Counted from the stretch's first letter, positions 9,415 through 17,812 are shown. The stretch is 54,653 bases of DNA from Nostoc sp. PA-18-2419 (GCF_005869855.1 NZ_SZNH01000002.1:106643-161295), one strand, 5' to 3'. Program-made: numbers and translations. Notes: a model not told the origin generated them from the letters alone.

Positions 9415-10446
9415 ATGAATAAGCTAAACCTAAAGTTTGGAATGAACCTAAAAACTTACAAAAAATTAATAGCAAAGCAAATTAACCAAGATTTTAAATC
9501 TGCCGTTGAAATTGTTGAAATTCCTATTTCAAAACCTGCTGCTAGTGAACTTTTAATTCAAAACAAGTTTGCTGGCGTTAACGGTGGCTTTGATACCTTA
9601 CTTTGTCGTGGGGAGGTTCCCTATGTCAACTTAATGCCTCCCTTTGATTTAGGTGTGGAAGCTGTGGGAGAAGTTATCGCTATGGGTGAAAATGTTCAAG
9701 ATTTTCAAATTGGTGATGCTGTAGTAACTACCATACGTGGTGGTTATCGAGAATATCAGGTTATCGATGCAAATTTAGCTTTGAAGGTGCAACAAGCAAC
9801 GCCAGAGGTACTAACCTTAATACCTACAGGTGTATCAGCTTTGGTTGCATTGGAACAAGTGGGAGAGATGAAAAGTAATGAAGTGGTTTTAGTGACAGCA
9901 GCAGCAGGGGGAACTGGTCATATTGCGGTGCAATTAGCAAAACTCGCAAATAATCATGTGATTGGAACTTGTAGTTCTGAGGCGAAGGCAAAGTTATTGA
10001 GAGAATTAGGGTGCGATCGCATTATCAACTATCGCACAGAAAACCTCAATCAAGTCCTCAAGCAAGAATATCCCAACGGGATTAATCTCATTTTTGAATG
10101 TGTAGGCAAAGACGTATTTGATACCTGCGTTGAAAACTTGGCAGTGCGCGGTCGGTTAGTAGTGGTTGGTTTTATTTCTGAATACGCAAAGAATATCGAA
10201 CAAATTACACAACCACGCCTTTATCACCAGCTATTTTGGAAAGTAGCTTCTGTGAGAGGTTTTCTCATGCCTCATTATCAAGAATATATGGTAAAGGCAC
10301 GCGATCGCCTATTAAATTTGTTCTATACTGACAAGATAAAAGTTGCTATTGACCCAACTCAGTTTAACGGCATAGAATCCATTCCGGCTGCTGTCGAATA
10401 TTTGCTTAGTGGTCAAAATTGCGGTAAAGTAATTGTCAGATTTTAG
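9415..10446 (+). CDS. Zinc-independent MDR-family reductase (quinone/enone oxidoreductase type)
   Basis: 343 residues of the medium-chain dehydrogenase/reductase superfamily. It has an N-terminal GroES-like half (FAGVNGGFDTLLCRG, then FDLGVEAVGEV) and a Rossmann half with the AAAGGTGHIAVQLAK NADPH loop. The catalytic and structural zinc cysteines of alcohol dehydrogenases are absent. The overall pattern is nearest the quinone oxidoreductase and prostaglandin reductase-3 (ZADH2) types that reduce activated double bonds. ATG 9415 is preferred to TTG 9412. The substrate is unknown. Confidence 0.85.
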   Translation: MNKLNLKFGMNLKTYKKLIAKQINQDFKSAVEIVEIPISKPAASELLIQNKFAGVNGGFDTLLCRGEVPYVNLMPPFDLGVEAVGEVIAMGENVQDFQIGDAVVTTIRGGYREYQVIDANLALKVQQATPEVLTLIPTGVSALVALEQVGEMKSNEVVLVTAAAGGTGHIAVQLAKLANNHVIGTCSSEAKAKLLRELGCDRIINYRTENLNQVLKQEYPNGINLIFECVGKDVFDTCVENLAVRGRLVVVGFISEYAKNIEQITQPRLYHQLFWKVASVRGFLMPHYQEYMVKARDRLLNLFYTDKIKVAIDPTQFNGIESIPAAVEYLLSGQNCGKVIVRF

Positions 10447-10557
10447 TTATCAATAATTGCTGTACATTTAATACTCTATAAATAACCTTTAATGGTGATA
10501 AATTTATAACTTAAAAAGCAAAATTGTATAAAACTTAAATATTAAAGGCGAATCAGA

Positions 10558-10956
10558 ATGACACAAGAGTCAGAAAATACTTTAAAAGTTGCTCAGCAGG
10601 CATTTGAGAATCTGACGCATGGTATGGCAACAGGAGAGTGGGAAGCATTATTAGATATGCTCACAGAAGATTTTACTCTTTGGTTTCCTATGGGAAAATT
10701 CCACGGTTTAAATCAGGGAAAAGACCGAGCAAGAGAATTTTTCGAGTATGTTTCTGAATCTTTCAGTCCTGGTTTGAAGTTGACTAATCTAGACCGTGTT
10801 ACTAGCAATGAAACAACGGCTGTTTTTGAATTTCGTGATGAGGGACCTTTGTTTGGACAGCCTTACAAAAATCGGGTAGCGGTTTCCTTTGATGTGCGTG
10901 GAAACCAAATTTGTGGTTATCGAGAATATTTTGGTAGCGATGGAAAATCATATTAA
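10558..10956 (+). CDS. NTF2-like (SnoaL-type) protein
   Basis: 132 residues with the cone-shaped NTF2-like pattern: helix FENLTHGMATGEWEALLDML, then TEDFTLWFPMGKFHG, VFEFRDEGPLFG and a terminal VRGNQICGYREYFG strand. Members are small-molecule enzymes or binding proteins. AAAGGCGAATCAG precedes ATG 10558. It lies 111 bases after the reductase, so the two could act together, but that is inference. Confidence 0.8.
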   Translation: MTQESENTLKVAQQAFENLTHGMATGEWEALLDMLTEDFTLWFPMGKFHGLNQGKDRAREFFEYVSESFSPGLKLTNLDRVTSNETTAVFEFRDEGPLFGQPYKNRVAVSFDVRGNQICGYREYFGSDGKSY

Positions 10957-10998
10957 ATAATTACGAATTACGTAGCTTGCTTCTCGCCTTTGGCAAGT

Positions 10999-11023
10999 AT
11001 TACGAATTACGAATTACGAATTA
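10999..11023. repeat. Heptameric short tandem repeat (ATTACGA)n
   Basis: About 3.5 copies of ATTACGA. Just before is a CTCGCCTTTGGCAAG segment that recurs at 49374-49388 (CTCACCTTTGGCAAG), so the same composite repeat exists twice in the window. Confidence 0.85.
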
Positions 11024-11038
11024 TTTAATTGACTTTTG

Positions 11039-11527
11039 TTAGTTCCTTTCAGGGTTAAGTTCATTGATTTCTTTACATTTAGCTTCTGCTGCTTGATATG
11101 CTGCTAGATAGTCTTTACCACCTAACATTACGTCACCATAATATTCGTAAGGTGGGTCTCCATAGATAGGTAACGGATCGTCTTCTGGATAATCTTCTTT
11201 TGATTCTTCAATGATGGCTTTGAGTTTTTTCACTGTTAGCTTTTGTGCAGCAAAATACCAAAGTTGTTGAGGATTTTTTTTCAAGTGGGGTAATGTAGGA
11301 TCGATAATGCGTACTGGAGAGTCATTGCTGGAACCATCGCCTAGCTCAATCCAACTGTGTTCAATCGGTCTGTATGGCTTTCCAACAAAAGTTAAAAATC
11401 CTTGAACATATTTTGCTCCCTCAGTGGACAATGCTGCTTTGTAAGCATTATCAAACGGAGTGCTAGCTCTGCTGTTTATGCGTTCAGCAACTTTGATTGA
11501 CAGCGTTTCATCCAATAATTTGTTCAT
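11039..11527 (-). CDS. Hypothetical protein, 162 residues
   Basis: Soluble protein with no recognised domain. It contains a KYVQGFLTFVGKPYRPIEHSW stretch followed by IIDPTLPHLKKN, reminiscent of small proteins that process or bind modified peptides, and an acidic Pro/Asp/Tyr-rich part (YPEDDPLPIYGDPPYEYYGD). The start is taken at ATG 11527 instead of TTG 11536. It is isolated between repeat-rich spacers. Function unknown. Confidence 0.6.
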   Translation of the reverse strand: MNKLLDETLSIKVAERINSRASTPFDNAYKAALSTEGAKYVQGFLTFVGKPYRPIEHSWIELGDGSSNDSPVRIIDPTLPHLKKNPQQLWYFAAQKLTVKKLKAIIEESKEDYPEDDPLPIYGDPPYEYYGDVMLGGKDYLAAYQAAEAKCKEINELNPERN

Positions 11528-11570
11528 CAATAGCAAGGATTAGGGCAGCCATGAAAACATATTATCACTC

Positions 11571-11690
11571 ATTGGGGATGGGGATTTGGGGATGAGAAGG
11601 ATGAGGGAGATGGGGAGGATGGAGAAGGTGGGACCCCCTCTGGGGATAAGGGGAAATGGGGAGATGGGGAGTATGGGGGAGGCTTTGACA
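11571..11690. repeat. G-rich low-complexity mini-repeats
   Basis: A run of imperfect GGGGATGGGGA / GATGAGGGAGATGGGGA units. Units of the same type (as CTCCCCATCTCC on the plus strand) occur at 12470-12525 and inside coding sequences near 25835-25912, 34134-34240 and 41559-41618. Confidence 0.85.
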
Positions 11691-11748
11691 AATGAGCAAT
11701 GACTAATGACTTGAAATACTACTTGTAAAGGACTGACAAATAAAAAAA

Positions 11749-11832
11749 TATCCCAAATTTTCTTGTGGGATGGATGTCCTCACCCGTCCTATATTCAGGG
11801 CGGGCTTTCCTGCCTACCCCACAAGAGGGATA
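11749..11832. repeat. 84-bp imperfect palindromic repeat (MITE-like or IS-end-like)
   Basis: Nested inverted arms: TATCCC (11749-11754) with GGGATA (11827-11832); TCTTGTGGG (11761-11769) with CCCACAAGA (11818-11826); and inner CCCGTCCT/AGGGCGGG around a short loop. The CTTGTGGG...CCCACAAG class is a dispersed palindrome I associate with Nostoc-like genomes. There is no ORF inside. It lies 37 bases beyond the acetyltransferase stop and may also act as its terminator. Confidence 0.7.
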
Positions 11833-11868
11833 ATTTATTCTCTAGAAATCTCTTATCAGTCATCAATC

Positions 11869-12435
11869 TCAATCGAGCTTTATCCGGACTTTATTTGGAC
11901 GACAGGGGCTTCCCCAACAAACTTGCCCAGAGGGCATATTAGTAAAAACACTACTACGAGCGCCAATCACAGCATTAGCCCCAATTTTTACTCCTGGGCC
12001 AACGAAACAATCTGTCGCCACCCATGCGCCATTTTCAATCGTGATGGTCGCTGTTTTCAAACCAAAGGCAGGGTCTTGGATATCATGACTACCAGTACAG
12101 AGATAACTTTTTTGAGAAATTATGCAGTGTTCACCGATGTTAATTTGATCGAGGCTGTATAAAACTACGTTATCTCCAATCCAACTGTAATTGCCTATAG
12201 TAATTTTCCAAGGGTAAGTAAAACGGGCGGTGGGTCGAATTAATACGCCTTTACCAATACGAGCGCCAAATAATCGTAGTAGAGTACAACGTAGAATATT
12301 TAACGGTTGAGGAGTCAGCGGAAAGGCGATCGCTTGTATAACCCACCATAATAAAATATACCAACCCGGACGCCCGCGATCAAATCCAGATTGGTCATAT
12401 TTACGTAAATCTACGAAAGGTTTGTCATTAGTCAT
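11869..12435 (-). CDS. WcaF-type hexapeptide-repeat acetyltransferase (putative exopolysaccharide O-acetyltransferase)
   Basis: 188 residues with left-handed beta-helix hexapeptide repeats (IGKGVLIRPTARFTYPWKITIG, IGDNVVLYSLDQINIGEHC, IGANAVIGARSSV) and a C-terminal VCWGSPCRPNKVRIK. This is the WcaF/colanic-acid acetyltransferase type, which transfers acetyl groups from acetyl-CoA to sugars. The start codon lies inside a TCATTAG repeat array, giving MTNDKPF. It is followed on the same strand by two GT2 genes upstream in transcription order, so the three probably form one glycan unit. Cyanobacterial hormogonium-polysaccharide loci carry a similar acetyltransferase, but that assignment is only a possibility. 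Confidence 0.85.
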   Translation of the reverse strand: MTNDKPFVDLRKYDQSGFDRGRPGWYILLWWVIQAIAFPLTPQPLNILRCTLLRLFGARIGKGVLIRPTARFTYPWKITIGNYSWIGDNVVLYSLDQINIGEHCIISQKSYLCTGSHDIQDPAFGLKTATITIENGAWVATDCFVGPGVKIGANAVIGARSSVFTNMPSGQVCWGSPCRPNKVRIKLD

Positions 12436-12451
12436 TAGTCATTAGTCATTA
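12425..12451. repeat. Heptameric repeat array (TCATTAG)n containing the acetyltransferase start codon
   Basis: Nearly four tandem TCATTAG units; read on the minus strand they are ATGACTA, so each unit offers an ATG. The acetyltransferase start uses the one at 12433-12435. Confidence 0.85.
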
Positions 12452-12473
12452 ATTTTTCTCCGCTATCTCCCCA

Positions 12474-13427
12474 TCACCCTATCTCCCTCATCTCCCTCAT
12501 CTCCCTTATCTCCCTCATCTCCCCATCTGCTTGCTTTGGTGTAGTTGCAGTATTTAGATGACCACCACAGTTACGTAATTCGTAAAGTTTAACCCCAATT
12601 TGATATTCATATTGACTTAGCAAACGTGCATATATATATCCTGCTTTGCCATCCAAAAAACCGCGTTGAATAAAATAAAATAAAACAAATCGTAAAATCG
12701 GTTTAAATGGCAAATGTACCCATACTTTTTTTAAAAAGCGCTTGCGTTGCACTGCGTCACCAAATAAATTCGCGCCAATAGTGCCGCTATCATCTTCACC
12801 TGAAAGAATATTATAATAAACACGAGCTTCCCAATTTGAATAACGGTTATGTCGTTCTAACCAGTGATAAAGGTCACGGAAGTCCTCGTGGAGCATATCA
12901 TTTTTAAGATACCCGACTTTCCCCTGCAAAATTACATGTTCGTGAACTTCGTTGTCACCAGTGTTGGGAATATCTTCGGTATGTAGGTTTTCGTAGCGTC
13001 CTTTTTGATGTTTAAATAAACGTAAATTCCAATCTGGATATTTCCCACCATAACGAATCCATTTTCCTAAGAAAAATACTCGGCGATTGAGATAATAACC
13101 TGCATATTCATCGTCACAAATTGCTTGTTCTATTTCTTCCCAAAGTTCGGGAGGGATGCGTTCATCGCAATCTACAATTAGTACCCATTCGTTACGAAAA
13201 GGTAGATTATCTAAAGACCAATTTTTCTTTTTAGGCCAATGCCCATTAAATTTAAATTGGACAACATTTGCTCCATAAGTTTTAGCAATCTCAACACTAT
13301 TATCAGTACTTTGAGAATCGACTACAAATATTTCGTCTGCTTTGCTGAGGCTAGCGAGACAAGCTGGCAAGTTGACTTGTTCGTTTTTCGCTGGAATTAA
13401 TACGGAAACTGGTATTTTAGATGACAT
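12474..13427 (-). CDS. Glycosyltransferase family 2, WaaE/KdtX-like
   Basis: 317 residues. GT-A fold motifs: VSVLIPAKNEQVNLPACLAS at the N-terminus, FVVDSQSTDNS, the DxD-like LIVDCDERIPPE near residue 87, and the HEHVILQGKVGYL / LHEDFRDLYHWLERHNRYSNWEA region typical of WaaE-type glucosyltransferases. The last 15 residues (REIREMREMREIG) are encoded by an intergenic-type CATCTCCCT mini-repeat, so the C-terminus appears extended by repeat invasion. It lies 24 bases from the next GT2 gene, consistent with an operon. Confidence 0.85.
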   Translation of the reverse strand: MSSKIPVSVLIPAKNEQVNLPACLASLSKADEIFVVDSQSTDNSVEIAKTYGANVVQFKFNGHWPKKKNWSLDNLPFRNEWVLIVDCDERIPPELWEEIEQAICDDEYAGYYLNRRVFFLGKWIRYGGKYPDWNLRLFKHQKGRYENLHTEDIPNTGDNEVHEHVILQGKVGYLKNDMLHEDFRDLYHWLERHNRYSNWEARVYYNILSGEDDSGTIGANLFGDAVQRKRFLKKVWVHLPFKPILRFVLFYFIQRGFLDGKAGYIYARLLSQYEYQIGVKLYELRNCGGHLNTATTPKQADGEMREIREMREMREIG

Positions 13428-13451
13428 ATTGAGTATAATTTATGATATTGA

Positions 13452-14384
13452 TTACTTCTTATTTGATGTTGATAAAAGACCTTGAATAGCGGCATTTAAA
13501 TAGCCAATCTGACCGTAAGCATACACAAGTTTATCAAACCGTTCTGCTGGGTCAAAGAAATATTGCAATGCCTTATACAAGCCACGCAAAAATCGTTCGC
13601 CGCCTCGTTGCAACTGAGCAATACCAGCTTTGCCAGCGAGTTGTTCTCGATAGCACTCGCTAATACCTTGCCACCAGCCTCGGTTTAAAAACCAAGAGCG
13701 TTGGAGGCGTTCTGGAGCAACATTGTGAGCAACTAGTGCTTCGGGAAGATAAGCGACTTGCCAACCACGTTGTAAGGCAAATTCAGTCATTTGTAGTTCT
13801 TCGTTAGATAAGAGATTTTTCCCCACTCGACCAAGATGAGGATCGAAACCGCCAATTTCTTCTAAGAAACTGCGACGGATGGAGTAATTTAAGCCTCTCG
13901 GTGTTGAGCCGGGTTGCTCTATATAGATGGTACTGTCACCCAAATCGTATGCACCCAGATTTGCAGCTAGTCCTGGAGATAGCCACCGTGGTTGTTGGAT
14001 TCCTTCAGGCCACAGGAGAGTGACTTTGCCACCTGCGATCGCTAGTTTAGAGTTATTGTAATAGGCAAAATATAAAATTTGCAGCCAGCCCTTGCTTGCA
14101 ACGGCATCATCATCCAGATAAGCCAGAATATTAGCACTAGCTACTTTCGCACCCGTGTTGCGGGCAACAGATAAACCGATAGTGGGTTCAAAGACATACT
14201 TCAGGCGAGGATTATCAATTCTTTTTTCTACTACTTCACGCGTGCGATCGCTAGACCCATTATCAACTACTACAACTTCAAAATTAGCAGCGAAATCCTG
14301 CGCTAAAAGACTATCAATTGCAGCCCCTAAGTAGGCATCTCGATTGTGGGTACAGATAATGGCAGAGATTTGGATATCTGGCAT
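13452..14384 (-). CDS. Glycosyltransferase family 2
   Basis: 310 residues. It starts IQISAIICTHNRDAYLGAAI and has VVVDNGSSDRTREVV, the DxD motif as LAYLDDDAVASKGWL near residue 90, and the acceptor region GFDPHLGRVGKNLLSNEELQM with the conserved acidic ED-like pair. It is the promoter-proximal gene of the three-gene minus-strand glycan cluster. It resembles cyanobacterial polysaccharide glycosyltransferases (hormogonium polysaccharide type is one possibility). Sugar donor unknown. Confidence 0.87.
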   Translation of the reverse strand: MPDIQISAIICTHNRDAYLGAAIDSLLAQDFAANFEVVVVDNGSSDRTREVVEKRIDNPRLKYVFEPTIGLSVARNTGAKVASANILAYLDDDAVASKGWLQILYFAYYNNSKLAIAGGKVTLLWPEGIQQPRWLSPGLAANLGAYDLGDSTIYIEQPGSTPRGLNYSIRRSFLEEIGGFDPHLGRVGKNLLSNEELQMTEFALQRGWQVAYLPEALVAHNVAPERLQRSWFLNRGWWQGISECYREQLAGKAGIAQLQRGGERFLRGLYKALQYFFDPAERFDKLVYAYGQIGYLNAAIQGLLSTSNKK

Positions 14385-14518
14385 AGATTTAAATTTGGAA
14401 TTAGAGATTTGGGATTAGAGATTAAAATATAAATCTAATGCACATTTACTCTTTGTTAATTTAAACCAAAATTTATCTACCCACCAACCGAGTTTTTTCG
14501 GAAAAAATCTTTAAAACT

Positions 14519-15325
14519 TCATGTTTGTTGAATATGACTATGTAAAACTACAAGACTTTGAGCCAGTTGAGCCAGACGGGTTTCCAAAGTTTGCTTACGC
14601 CCTAGCAGTTGACGTAACTTTTGGTAACGAGCGATCGCTATGCTAACATTGGGAACCTGATCTGCTGGACATGGACGCGACCAAACTTTACCAGAATCGT
14701 CTACACCGCAGAGGCGATAGCTAGTACTAGACGATTGATAGGATACTTTTCCACCACTGGCACAAATTTCTTCTACGTAGTTCATTAAGCGGTCAATTTC
14801 TGCATGGCGGAGTGTTGCAGTTCCTCCTAGTTCCGGTTCCTGAGCATTGGATTCTAACCAACCATTGACAATTGGCCCTTCTAAATAAATATCTTGGATT
14901 TGCTGCAAAATATTTTGTAGTTCTATTTGCCAAGTAGCGACGCTTTCTTGAATTTCTTGCAGTAGATTCATCGCTAAGCCTGGATTTGCTCCGTGGCGAT
15001 GGCTACTGATGCTAGGAGTTTTGAACTTGGGTAGGCTGGGTGTTTTGCCACCGTTCTCTTCTGCTTGAAAGGTTTGCACAGAGTCATGGTGGCGAAATAA
15101 ATTTTGTTCAGTATCGACGCTAAGGTCAGCTGTTTGTCCTTGTGCTTTAACTTCACTATCTTCTTTATATGGACTCTGCTGTGTGCTTTTTGTCGGTTCG
15201 TTAGCATTGACGCTGATTCTAAAAGAAAAAGGCCGTTTGGTTGAATCTCCTACTTCCTCAGTATCAGTGCCACGAGTCCCTAAATCGTGTAGAGTTGCTT
15301 CAATACGTTTTAAGCCTGGTTTCAT
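14519..15325 (-). CDS. Cyanobacterial hypothetical protein, 268 residues
   Basis: Residues 1-110 are polar and low-complexity, probably disordered; residues 120-165 and 225-268 are predicted helical or coiled-coil (LLQEIQESVATWQIELQNILQQIQD; RQLLGRKQTLETRLAQLAQS). A middle SYRLCGVDDSGKVWSRPCPADQVP segment has two cysteines. ATG 15325 is chosen because AGGA lies seven bases upstream. No known domain recognised. Confidence 0.65.
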   Translation of the reverse strand: MKPGLKRIEATLHDLGTRGTDTEEVGDSTKRPFSFRISVNANEPTKSTQQSPYKEDSEVKAQGQTADLSVDTEQNLFRHHDSVQTFQAEENGGKTPSLPKFKTPSISSHRHGANPGLAMNLLQEIQESVATWQIELQNILQQIQDIYLEGPIVNGWLESNAQEPELGGTATLRHAEIDRLMNYVEEICASGGKVSYQSSSTSYRLCGVDDSGKVWSRPCPADQVPNVSIAIARYQKLRQLLGRKQTLETRLAQLAQSLVVLHSHIQQT

Positions 15326-15714
15326 AAACATATCCTATAGTGTGCTATCTGGTTATCAGTGGGGTTTGAATCCCGAGTTGAAAGATACAGCAGAATTGGT
15401 GAATTATCTAAGTCACAAGTAAAACAGGCTTTATCCCCAGCTACCAGACTTAGTTTCTTTACTTCACCAACTTGAAATCTACTATAATTATTAATTTTCC
15501 ATGATGCTGGTGCTGATTTTATCTTTTAAAAGTTATTTAAAATCAAAAATCTTAACTTATGAAATAAAAAACTGCCTTTAGTAATGCCGAGTTTTGAGTG
15601 AAATTCCTTAAATAATAGGGATTGAGGATTCGGTACTCAAGATTCAACACTAAGTACTGCTGTGATGATAAACTGCAAGCGTAGCCATATTGTGAAAATA
15701 CTTAGGAAATAAAT
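15326..15714. other. Divergent intergenic region before cobinamide kinase
   Basis: About 390 bases between divergent genes. No convincing ORF, tRNA or hairpin. I looked for a cobalamin riboswitch B12-box upstream of the cobinamide kinase and could not identify one. Confidence 0.4.
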
Positions 15715-16263
15715 TTGGGTAAAGTCGTCTTAGTAACAGGCCCAGCCCGATGTGGTAAAAGTGAATGGGCAGAAACTCTGGCCATGCAGTCGGGTAAAGC
15801 AGTTATTTACGTGGCAACAGCTACTGATAACCCAAATGATCGAGAATGGCACAAACGCATTTTAGAACACCAAAAACGTCGTCCTCAAGACTGGGTAACT
15901 CTATCTGTACCTGTGGAACTGTCTGCTACCCTTGCTGATGCCAAACCCCATAGCTGTGTGTTAGTTGATTCTTTAGGAACTTGGGTAGCTAATCTCTTAG
16001 AACAAGACGACCAAGCTTGGGAAAATATCCTTACAGAGTTATTAGAGACAGTAGATCTGGTGGCTGCTGATATGCTGTTTGTAGCAGAAGAAGTGGGTTG
16101 GGGTGTAGTGCCCGCTTATCCCACTGGCAGGACGTTCCGCGATCGCCTGGGTTCTTTAGTGCGACAGCTAGGTACTTTATGTGATACTGTTTATTTAATC
16201 ACTGGCGGTCATGTTCTCAATCTTAGTCTTCTTGGTTCACCATTGCCGACGCCAAAGTTTTAA
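15715..16263 (+). CDS. cobU: Bifunctional adenosylcobinamide kinase / adenosylcobinamide-phosphate guanylyltransferase
   Basis: 182 residues. It phosphorylates adenosylcobinamide and then transfers GMP in late cobalamin assembly. Motifs: P-loop VTGPARCGKSEWAE at residues 7-20, the guanylylated-His region (REWHKRILEHQKRRPQDW) and EEVGWGVVPAYPTGRTFRDRLG. There is no ATG; the in-frame stop at 15703 leaves TTG 15715 as the only reasonable start, supported by AGGA seven bases upstream. No other cobalamin gene is adjacent. Confidence 0.92.
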   Translation: MGKVVLVTGPARCGKSEWAETLAMQSGKAVIYVATATDNPNDREWHKRILEHQKRRPQDWVTLSVPVELSATLADAKPHSCVLVDSLGTWVANLLEQDDQAWENILTELLETVDLVAADMLFVAEEVGWGVVPAYPTGRTFRDRLGSLVRQLGTLCDTVYLITGGHVLNLSLLGSPLPTPKF

Positions 16264-16319
16264 TTCCAAATTAAACATTTAACCTGCGAAATATCCTCAT
16301 TAAAATCTAAAATTATGCT

Positions 16320-16739
16320 ATGGCTACCAAACAAGAAGTTAAAGCATATCTTGCCTACTGGTTTCAACTGGGTAAAAGAGTAATCGTAGGCAACGGCAAG
16401 GCAACTATTTTGCCTCAACGAGTGCTAGATGGCGATCACTATAGCGAAGAATTTGAACAATGCTGGCAAAAAATTCTCTCTCCAGAATCTAGTGACTGTT
16501 ATTTGGAGGGTACAGAGCAAACCATTAGCGAATTGCTGACATCGGCATGGGATATGGAGTCTTGCTGTCGCTGCACAATGCTGATACCTATAAAAAATCT
16601 GGGAATGCCACCTTCGTCATGTCCCTGCAATGATTTACCCACCTGGCCTAATACCGAATTACCAAGACCACGAGCTCCAATTAAAACTCAAGAGCAACTT
16701 CAAATCATTCGCGATCGGTTGTCGAATAATATTGTATAA
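16320..16739 (+). CDS. Cyanobacterial hypothetical protein with Cys cluster
   Basis: 139 residues. N-terminal helix-rich segment (ATKQEVKAYLAYWFQLGKRV), then a cysteine cluster MESCCRCTML...SSCPCNDL that could bind a metal or form disulfides, and a Pro-rich tail. It follows the cobinamide kinase by 56 bases on the same strand. Function unknown. Confidence 0.65.
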   Translation: MATKQEVKAYLAYWFQLGKRVIVGNGKATILPQRVLDGDHYSEEFEQCWQKILSPESSDCYLEGTEQTISELLTSAWDMESCCRCTMLIPIKNLGMPPSSCPCNDLPTWPNTELPRPRAPIKTQEQLQIIRDRLSNNIV

Positions 16740-17053
16740 ACTAACAACCAATTTGTGAATCTGACAGTTTTTGATCATATAGGCAATAGTCAATAAGGAA
16801 AAATTAATTACCTGTTATCTCTTGTCACTCACCTTAAGTTGTAGGGTATTTTTTCACTTAATTAAATTAGATTGCTATCGGAGTCCTAAATCATTTATAC
16901 AAAGTGAGATTGCCAATTTATTAAATAAGTTAAGGTAAGAACAGTACGAAGAATCAAAAAATTAATGCCAAAAAAGCTGAACTTCTTTGGCATAGTTTAT
17001 TTCTTAGCAGTTTATATTTGATGTAATTAAACTTGGGAATACTTTCTATTTTC
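16740..17053. other. Convergent intergenic region
   Basis: AT-rich spacer between two converging genes. It contains the stem-loop at 16955-16993; nothing else recognised. Confidence 0.4.
16955..16993 (-). terminator. Terminator of the TerB-like gene
   Basis: Minus-strand arms ATGCCAAAGAAG and CTTTTTTGGCAT (one G-T pair) around a 5-base loop, followed by a TAATTTTTTG T-run. Confidence 0.75.
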
Positions 17054-17500
17054 CTACCCTCGATTTTTAATCAAAATTACTTGTATAATCTGTATTGCTA
17101 TTTCACTGGAAACGCCTAAAGCTTGATATAAATCATTTAAAAAGTTTTTTTCTTCTTCAGCTACTATACCTTCAGCCAAGACTAAATCTGTAGCTACTGC
17201 AAAAGCTGTTTCGCGCAAGTCTTGAGATAGAGAATCTTTGGCAGCATTAAATAAATTATTAAAATGATCCCCTTGGAAAATAGATAAGATTTTATCGAAC
17301 AGACTTTTTGTCATCTCATAAGGATAGGTTTTAAAAAGTTTTGTTCGAGATAGCACACAAGTGATAAAATCTGCTTGCTCGACGGAAAGGTTACCGTCTG
17401 GGGCTGTTGCCGTCAAGACTATAACAGCAAAAGCTTCCGCTGGATTTAGTACTGGTTGGGTTTGACTTCCTGTAACCAACACAGTATCGAATAGACCCAT
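17054..17500 (-). CDS. TerB-like (tellurite resistance family) protein
   Basis: 148 residues. All-helical TerB fold with two repeats: NPAEAFAVIVLTATAPDGNLSVEQADFI and RETAFAVATDLVLAEGIVAEEEKNFL, each with the acidic turn seen in TerB/DjlA-type proteins that bind metals. Cyanobacterial members are common and of unclear role. AAGGAG eight bases before ATG 17500 confirms the start. A 45-residue membrane peptide gene lies 174 bases upstream on the same strand. Confidence 0.85.
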   Translation of the reverse strand: MGLFDTVLVTGSQTQPVLNPAEAFAVIVLTATAPDGNLSVEQADFITCVLSRTKLFKTYPYEMTKSLFDKILSIFQGDHFNNLFNAAKDSLSQDLRETAFAVATDLVLAEGIVAEEEKNFLNDLYQALGVSSEIAIQIIQVILIKNRG

Positions 17501-17674
17501 TGTAGTAACTCCTTATTTAAGGTCTCAAAAGCGATACAGCTACCTGTGTATTTGCTGGATTTTCAGGTAAGACTGCAACGCTGCGAGACTTTTATAGTTT
17601 AGTGTTCCCAAAATTGCTTCACAGCGAACACTTGTACCCAATGGTTTTTGGCAATAAGTACACTGGTATCTGTG

Positions 17675-17812
17675 TTAACGTTCTCCTGTCTTTTCTATTG
17701 TTTCAATTACTGCCAAACCTATACCAGAAGCTGCTATTAACAGTATTGCTGATATTAAAAAAGCGTTGGTCAGCATTCGTAGGGCTTCATCGAAAAAAAT
17801 GTAGGTGGTCAT
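17675..17812 (-). CDS. Small single-pass membrane protein, 45 residues
   Basis: Begins MTTYIFFDEALRML, continues with a hydrophobic span of about 20 residues (AFLISAILLIAASGIGLAVI) and ends ETIEKTGER. It is preceded by AGAAGG seven bases before the ATG, a good Shine-Dalgarno site, and its protein-like composition contrasts with the spacer around it. The positive C-terminus and acidic N-terminal turn suggest a single-pass inner or thylakoid membrane protein. It lies upstream of the TerB-like gene. No family recognised; it could be a photosystem/NDH-type small subunit or a regulatory peptide. Confidence 0.65.
   Translation of the reverse strand: MTTYIFFDEALRMLTNAFLISAILLIAASGIGLAVIETIEKTGER

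Noticed and set aside
11749-11832. IS200/IS605 element
   Set aside because: End-like palindrome only; no TnpA or TnpB reading frame nearby.
11770-12162. 130-codon plus-strand frame
   Set aside because: Antisense shadow of the hexapeptide acetyltransferase and of the palindromic repeat; no protein-like pattern.
12425-12451. CRISPR-like array
   Set aside because: Heptamers are directly tandem without spacers; they are short tandem repeats, and no cas gene is present.
15326-15714. Cobalamin riboswitch before cobU
   Set aside because: No B12-box or matching helices could be recognised by eye.
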